From the NCBI GenBank assembly GCA_027488195.1, contig JAIYCD010000303.1, forward strand, positions 1 to 34,312: DNA of 34,312 bases, read 5' to 3'. A model generated the notes under the pieces. It saw only the letters and a list, made by a program, of their open reading frames with translations. It made no database searches and had not been told where the DNA came from. Each line of letters starts with the position of its first letter. Positions within the stretch are counted from its first letter, which is position 1. The position numbers were made by a program, and so were the translations under genes. This DNA comes from Acetobacteraceae bacterium. Its GTDB lineage: Bacteria > Pseudomonadota > Alphaproteobacteria > Acetobacterales > Acetobacteraceae. Positions 31,079 to 34,312 of this stretch are shown one piece after another.

Positions 31079-32007
31079 TGTCGGTCCGCATCGCCAGCAG
31101 CGCCGACATGCCGGATGCGCTGCTCGACATCCCCGAGATCGCCTCGGTCGGCATCATCGGGGCGGGGCAGATGGGCAACGGGATCGCCCATGTCTGCTCG
31201 CTGGCCGGGATTCCCGTGGCGATGGTGGATATCAGCCCGGCCGCGCTGGACAAGGCGATCGGCACCATCGCGCGCAACATGGAGCGCCAGATCGGCCGCA
31301 AGCTCATCACGGCCGAGCAGCGCGACGCGGCGATGGGCCTGATCACCACCAGCACCGATTATGCGAGCTTCAGCACGACGGATTTCGTGATCGAGGCCGC
31401 GACCGAGAAGGAGGCCGTGAAGCACGCCGTCTTCAAGGCGCTGGTGCCGCACCTCAAGCCCTCGGCCATGGTCGCATCCAACACCAGCTCGATCTCGATC
31501 ACCCGCCTGGGCGCGGGGACGGACCGGCCGGAAAAATTCATCGGCATGCACTTCATGAATCCGGTGCCGATCATGAAGCTGGTGGAGATCATCCGCGGCA
31601 TCGCCACCGATGAGCCCACCTTCCGCGCGGTGGATGCGCTCGCCAAGCGCCTGGGCAAGCAGACCGCGACATCAGAGGACTTCCCCGCCTTCATCGTGAA
31701 CCGCATCCTGGTGCCGATGATCAATGAGGCGGTCTATGCCCTTTATGAGGGCGTGGGCGACATCCGCTCGATCGACACCGCCATGAAGCTCGGCGCCAAC
31801 CACCCGATGGGGCCGCTGGAGCTGGCGGATTTCATCGGCCTCGATACCTGCCTCTCCATCATGCAGGTGCTGTATGACGGGCTGTCGGACAGCAAGTACC
31901 GCCCCTGCCCGCTCTTGGTGAAATACGTCGAGGCCGGCTGGTATGGCCGCAAGACGGGCCGCGGCTTCTACGATTACAGCCAGGACCCGCCGGTGCCCAC
32001 GCGCTAG
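31078..32007 (+). CDS. 3-hydroxyacyl-CoA (3-hydroxybutyryl-CoA) dehydrogenase
   Basis: A 309-residue short-form dehydrogenase that interconverts 3-hydroxybutyryl-CoA and acetoacetyl-CoA with NAD(P). The Rossmann motif is 'GIIGAGQMGNGIAHVCSLAG' (about 23-42); the catalytic region has 'SNTSSISIT' and 'HFMNPVPIMKLVEII' with the essential His; the C-terminal domain shows 'GFIVNR'-type text ('PAFIVNRILVPMINEAV') and 'NHPMGPLELADFIGLDT'. Translationally coupled to etfA. Its stop shares CTAG with the convergent cysteine desulfurase gene. hbdA or paaH are possible names. Confidence 0.96.
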   Translation: MSVRIASSADMPDALLDIPEIASVGIIGAGQMGNGIAHVCSLAGIPVAMVDISPAALDKAIGTIARNMERQIGRKLITAEQRDAAMGLITTSTDYASFSTTDFVIEAATEKEAVKHAVFKALVPHLKPSAMVASNTSSISITRLGAGTDRPEKFIGMHFMNPVPIMKLVEIIRGIATDEPTFRAVDALAKRLGKQTATSEDFPAFIVNRILVPMINEAVYALYEGVGDIRSIDTAMKLGANHPMGPLELADFIGLDTCLSIMQVLYDGLSDSKYRPCPLLVKYVEAGWYGRKTGRGFYDYSQDPPVPTR

Positions 32008-33107
32008 GCGCGCCGGACGCGGCCCAGCATGGCCGCATAGGCCGCGAGGAAGCGCATGGGCGCATCCTCCGGCGCGTTCCAGGGCAGCGAGATTCGGATG
32101 CCACTGCCCGAATCCGCCCCGAATCCCATCGCCTGGAGAACGGGCGAGGCCGCGACCTTTCCCGACGAACAGGCCGCCCCGGCCGAGACCCGCACCCCCG
32201 CGAGGTCGAGCGCGATGACCTGCGTCTCCGCCGGCACGCCGGGCAGCACGGCCAGCGTGGTGTTGGGCAGGCGGGGTGCCGCGGCGCCGGCGATCACGAT
32301 CCGCGGATCGAGCGCGCGCAGCCCCGCCTCGATCGCATCGCGCAGCGCCATGATGCGCGCGGAGTCGTAGGCTTCCTCCAGCGCGCCGCCGAGCGCCGCG
32401 ACGGCCGGCAGCGGCTCGGTCCCGCCGCGCCGCCCGCGCTCCTGCCCGCCGCCCGCGATCAGCGCCGGCAAATGCAGCCCGGGCGCCAGGATCAGCGCCC
32501 CCGCCCCCGGCGCGCCGCCCAGCTTATGGCCCGAGAGCGCCACACTCGCCGCCCCCCAGGCGGCAAGCTCCGGCGCCATCCGCCCGGCCGACTGGACCGC
32601 GTCCACATGCAGCATCGCGGCATGGGCACGGCAGAGCGCGCCGATCTCCGCCAGCGGATGCAGCACGCCCGTCTCGTTATTCGCCGCCATCACGCAGACC
32701 AGCGCGGGCCTGCCCGCCGACAGGGCCGCCGCCAGCGAAGCCGCCAGGGCCGCGAGGTCCAGCGTGCCATCCGGCAGCACGGGCAGGATTTCGGCGCCCG
32801 GGGCAGCGGCGAGGACGGCCGGGTGCTCGGTGGCGCCGGCCAGGATGCGGCGGCCAGCGCCCAACCCATGGATCGCCAGCGCATTGGCCTCGGTCCCGCC
32901 CGAGGTGAAGACCACCTCGCCCGCCGCCACGCCGAAGCGTGTGGCCACGCCCCGGCGCGCGGCCTCGATCACACGCCGCGCCGCGCGCCCGCCGCCATGG
33001 ATGGAGGAGGGATTGCCGCCGCCTTCGAGGGCAGCCAGCAGCGCAGCCCGCGCGGCGGGGCGCAAGGGTTCGGTGGCATTGGCGTCGAGGTCGAGGGGCA
33101 CGGTCAT
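32004..33107 (-). CDS. Cysteine desulfurase (class V aminotransferase)
   Basis: A 367-residue PLP enzyme that takes sulfur from cysteine for Fe-S clusters or thio-cofactors. Residues seen: His95 ('ATEHPAVL'), Asp169 ('LHVDAVQS'), PLP-Lys195 ('LSGHKLGG') and the sulfur-accepting Cys313 in 'SAGAACSSGKV'. This is the IscS/NifS group I pattern. It follows the Rrf2 gene by 22 bases, so the pair is an operon under that regulator. Not called iscS because no iscU, hscA or ferredoxin gene is visible here. Confidence 0.95.
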   Translation of the reverse strand: MTVPLDLDANATEPLRPAARAALLAALEGGGNPSSIHGGGRAARRVIEAARRGVATRFGVAAGEVVFTSGGTEANALAIHGLGAGRRILAGATEHPAVLAAAPGAEILPVLPDGTLDLAALAASLAAALSAGRPALVCVMAANNETGVLHPLAEIGALCRAHAAMLHVDAVQSAGRMAPELAAWGAASVALSGHKLGGAPGAGALILAPGLHLPALIAGGGQERGRRGGTEPLPAVAALGGALEEAYDSARIMALRDAIEAGLRALDPRIVIAGAAAPRLPNTTLAVLPGVPAETQVIALDLAGVRVSAGAACSSGKVAASPVLQAMGFGADSGSGIRISLPWNAPEDAPMRFLAAYAAMLGRVRRA

Positions 33108-33129
33108 CGCCGTGCCCTTTCCCGCCGGA

Positions 33130-33612
33130 TCAGGTGCGCGTCAATTCCCGCTGTTGCGGGGCGACGGCCCGGCCCAGGACTTGGCCCTGCACCACATCCT
33201 GCAGGGTCAGGCCATCGAGGAAGAGGCGGATCTGCTCGCCCAGCTCGGCCCAGAGGTCATGGGTGATGCAGCGCCGCCCGGCGATGCAGCCCGGCGCGCC
33301 ATCCTCGCAGCGCGTCGCGCGGATCGGCTCATCCACTGCATCCACGATGGCGGAGATGGAGATCTGCTCGGCCGGGCGGGCCAGGCGGTAGCCCCCGCCG
33401 GGACCACGCGCGGAAGCGACCAGGCCCGCGCGGCGCAGCGGCCCGAAGAGCTGTTCGAGATAGGCGAGGGAGAGCATCTGCGCCGCCGCGATCTCCGCCA
33501 GGCTGACCGGCGGCGTGTTCTTGGCAGCCGGCGGCTTCGGCGCGCGATCCTGTCGCGCCGCCAGTTCCACCATGGCCATCACGGCGTATCGGCCGCGCGT
33601 TGACAGGCGCAT
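33130..33612 (-). CDS. Rrf2-family regulator, IscR-like, with cluster-binding Cys
   Basis: A 160-residue Rrf2 regulator. The winged helix reads 'MRLSTRGRYAVMAMVELAAR' and, further on, 'SLAYLEQLFGPLRRAGLVASARGPGGGYRLARP'. Cys102, Cys109, Cys115 and His118 ('RCEDGAPGCIAGRRCITH') match the C-x5/6-C-x5-C-x2-H pattern of IscR, which binds a [2Fe-2S] cluster; the first spacing has one extra residue. An insert of about 10 residues ('APKPPAAKNTPP') lies before the recognition segment. Start at 33612 after GGAGAGC; it senses Fe-S status and probably controls the downstream cysteine desulfurase. Confidence 0.92.
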   Translation of the reverse strand: MRLSTRGRYAVMAMVELAARQDRAPKPPAAKNTPPVSLAEIAAAQMLSLAYLEQLFGPLRRAGLVASARGPGGGYRLARPAEQISISAIVDAVDEPIRATRCEDGAPGCIAGRRCITHDLWAELGEQIRLFLDGLTLQDVVQGQVLGRAVAPQQRELTRT

Positions 33613-33641
33613 CGCCTGCTCTCCTTCCTCAAACCGCATTG

Positions 33642-33677
33642 GGCGCCAGCCCGCGACCGGGGCCGCGGGCTGGCGCC
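33642..33677. repeat. 14-base perfect inverted repeat in the leader of the Rrf2 gene
   Basis: GGCGCCAGCCCGCG (33642-33655) and CGCGGGCTGGCGCC (33664-33677), loop of 8. It lies 30 bases upstream of the Rrf2 start codon, just beyond its ribosome-binding site. No T-run on either strand, so it is not a classic terminator. It may shape the mRNA leader. Confidence 0.7.
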
Positions 33678-33910
33678 TGATACGGAGCGCCGCTTCGCGG
33701 TCGCGATTTTCACGGCGTCACCCGATGCCAGAGCGCAGTCTGCAACAGAAAATCGCCCGGCGGGAAAGATTCCGCATCCGAATCCGCTGGCCATGCGTTC
33801 ATGCGGACCCAGCCATGCAATTCGCTGTGTGAATCCATTATGAAACGCAACCGTGAATGCGTATGATGCGCCCGCTGTCCCGGAGTGAGCCGGGATGGCT
33901 CTTGAAGCGA

Positions 33911-33937
33911 TTGTTTTTCCGACCGAATTCATACAAT
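33911..33937 (+). promoter_or_regulatory. Candidate promoter for a long leader before the hydrolase gene
   Basis: TACAAT (33932-33937) is five of six to the -10 consensus in an AT-rich island; TTGTTT (33911-33916) is a -35 candidate with a 15-base spacer, shorter than ideal. CGATTGT (33908) and ACAATCG (33933) form a 7-base dyad across it, a possible operator. A start near 33944 would give a leader of about 285 bases. Confidence 0.4.
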
Positions 33938-34070
33938 CGGGCGGGACCGCGCATTTCTCGTCAGTCCGGGCCAGTACCGGCCGGCGAAAAGGGTGCCGGG
34001 AGCGATGGCGCACGTCAAGCGTGCACGCCACCGAGGGACTTCGCGTCAGGATCGCCCAAGCGGGCCTGCT

Positions 34071-34125
34071 GCTGCCCGTCTGCCCCGCCCCGCCCCATCG
34101 GGGGCGTGGCAGGCAGACGGGCAGC
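34071..34125 (+). other. Long stem-loop upstream of the alpha/beta hydrolase
   Basis: GCTGCCCGTCTGCC (34071-34084) pairs perfectly with GGCAGACGGGCAGC (34112-34125). Inside, 34087-34096 pairs with 34101-34110 with one mismatch around an ATCG loop, so nearly all 55 bases pair. A second dyad, GCGGCCA (34124) with TGGCCGC (34148), overlaps its 3' edge by two bases. No T-run follows. The 616-base stretch from 33613 to 34228 otherwise holds no gene I can support. Confidence 0.6.
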
Positions 34126-34228
34126 GGCCAGGTCAGTTGCGGGGCATTGGCCGCATATTCGGCTGCGCAAAGGGGCTCCCCCGGCCCCCCCAGCGCCGCC
34201 CAACCGAAGAAACGGACACAAGGACACG

Positions 34229-34312
34229 ATGCCTGAAGTCATGTTCGCCGGGCCCGATGGCCGCCTCGAAGGCCGCTATCACCACGCCAAGCGCCCCAAC
34301 GCACCCGTCGCG
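34229..34312 (+). CDS. Alpha/beta hydrolase, N-terminal part (runs off the window)
   Basis: The last 28 codons read MPEVMFAGPDGRLEGRYHH and continue to the window end. This N-terminus matches what I recall of the small alpha/beta hydrolase family (COG2945-like) that often neighbours an Rrf2/cysteine desulfurase pair in Rhodospirillales. AAGGA lies 4 bases before the ATG. The catalytic residues are beyond the window, so the call depends on the N-terminus and context. Confidence 0.65.
   Translation, partial: MPEVMFAGPDGRLEGRYHHAKRPNAPVA

Noticed and set aside
33944-34160. RNase P RNA, tmRNA, 6S or SRP RNA in the gap before the hydrolase
   Set aside because: I looked for their conserved core strings and did not find them; only general hairpins are present.
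33895-34236. 113-codon plus-strand frame in the structured gap (and a 150-codon minus frame at 33579-34031)
   Set aside because: Composition unlike neighbouring proteins, no ribosome-binding site, no recognisable motif, and it runs through perfect hairpins; RNA structure explains the region better.
1-34312. CRISPR array, insertion sequence, prophage or tRNA/attachment site
   Set aside because: No regularly spaced direct repeats, transposase, integrase or tRNA-like cloverleaf was seen on reading the window.

Overview
This is a high-GC stretch (about 70% by eye) with dense, short-spaced genes. The gene content points to an alphaproteobacterium of the Rhodospirillales/Acetobacteraceae (Roseomonas-like) type: orphan Bug/TctC solute-binding proteins, a TauE-TIGR02186 pair, rpsF-rpsR-DUF2232-rplI order, a GbsR-like regulator next to a cyanide-insensitive-type cytochrome bd oxidase, and DUF3126. 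The taxonomic call rests on gene content and style, not on a marker-gene comparison. It looks like ordinary chromosome: no rRNA, tRNA, CRISPR array, phage or insertion sequence was seen.

Layout. 1-3.6 kb: end of a Bug protein, then on the minus strand an orphan family 5 solute-binding protein and a secreted 5'-nucleotidase. 3.7-6.8 kb: a plus-strand run of TauE/SafE exporter, TIGR02186 protein, universal stress protein, DUF2459 lipoprotein and DUF3126. 6.9-9.8 kb: GbsR-like regulator plus cydA/cydB. 10-13.7 kb: nudC with a coupled lipoprotein gene, a decayed HWE histidine kinase, two small envelope proteins, and an HldE-like heptose kinase whose second domain is degenerate. 13.8-16 kb: two overlapping paralogous genes that look like catalytically dead GGDEF-EAL proteins. 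16.3-18.6 kb: ribosomal operon rpsF-rpsR-DUF2232-rplI, closed by a clear terminator. 18.7-23 kb: LysE exporter, DoxX, histidine phosphatase, isonitrile-hydratase-like protein, and a LysR regulator divergent from a quinone-type oxidoreductase. 23-29.3 kb: two more orphan Bug proteins, lutB-lutC-smr, aldo/keto reductase and an XRE regulator. 29.4-32 kb: etfB-etfA-hydroxyacyl-CoA dehydrogenase. 32-34.3 kb: IscR-like Rrf2 regulator with a cysteine desulfurase, a 616-base structured gap, and the start of an alpha/beta hydrolase.

How the genes work together. The strongest functional units are the regulator-oxidase cassette, the lactate-oxidation pair lutBC, the ETF/hydroxyacyl-CoA dehydrogenase operon that links acyl-CoA oxidation to the quinone pool, and the Rrf2/cysteine desulfurase pair for Fe-S sulfur supply.

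Most unusual signals: (1) a four-copy intergenic element with three hairpins whose stems differ between copies by compensating changes; (2) the tandem degenerate GGDEF-EAL-like pair; (3) an HldE with an intact kinase half but no HxGH nucleotidyltransferase motif; (4) a histidine kinase remnant with its ATP-binding core deleted; (5) the structured gap upstream of the hydrolase. No multi-gene system that is clearly new was found; items 1, 2 and 5 are the best candidates for something undescribed.
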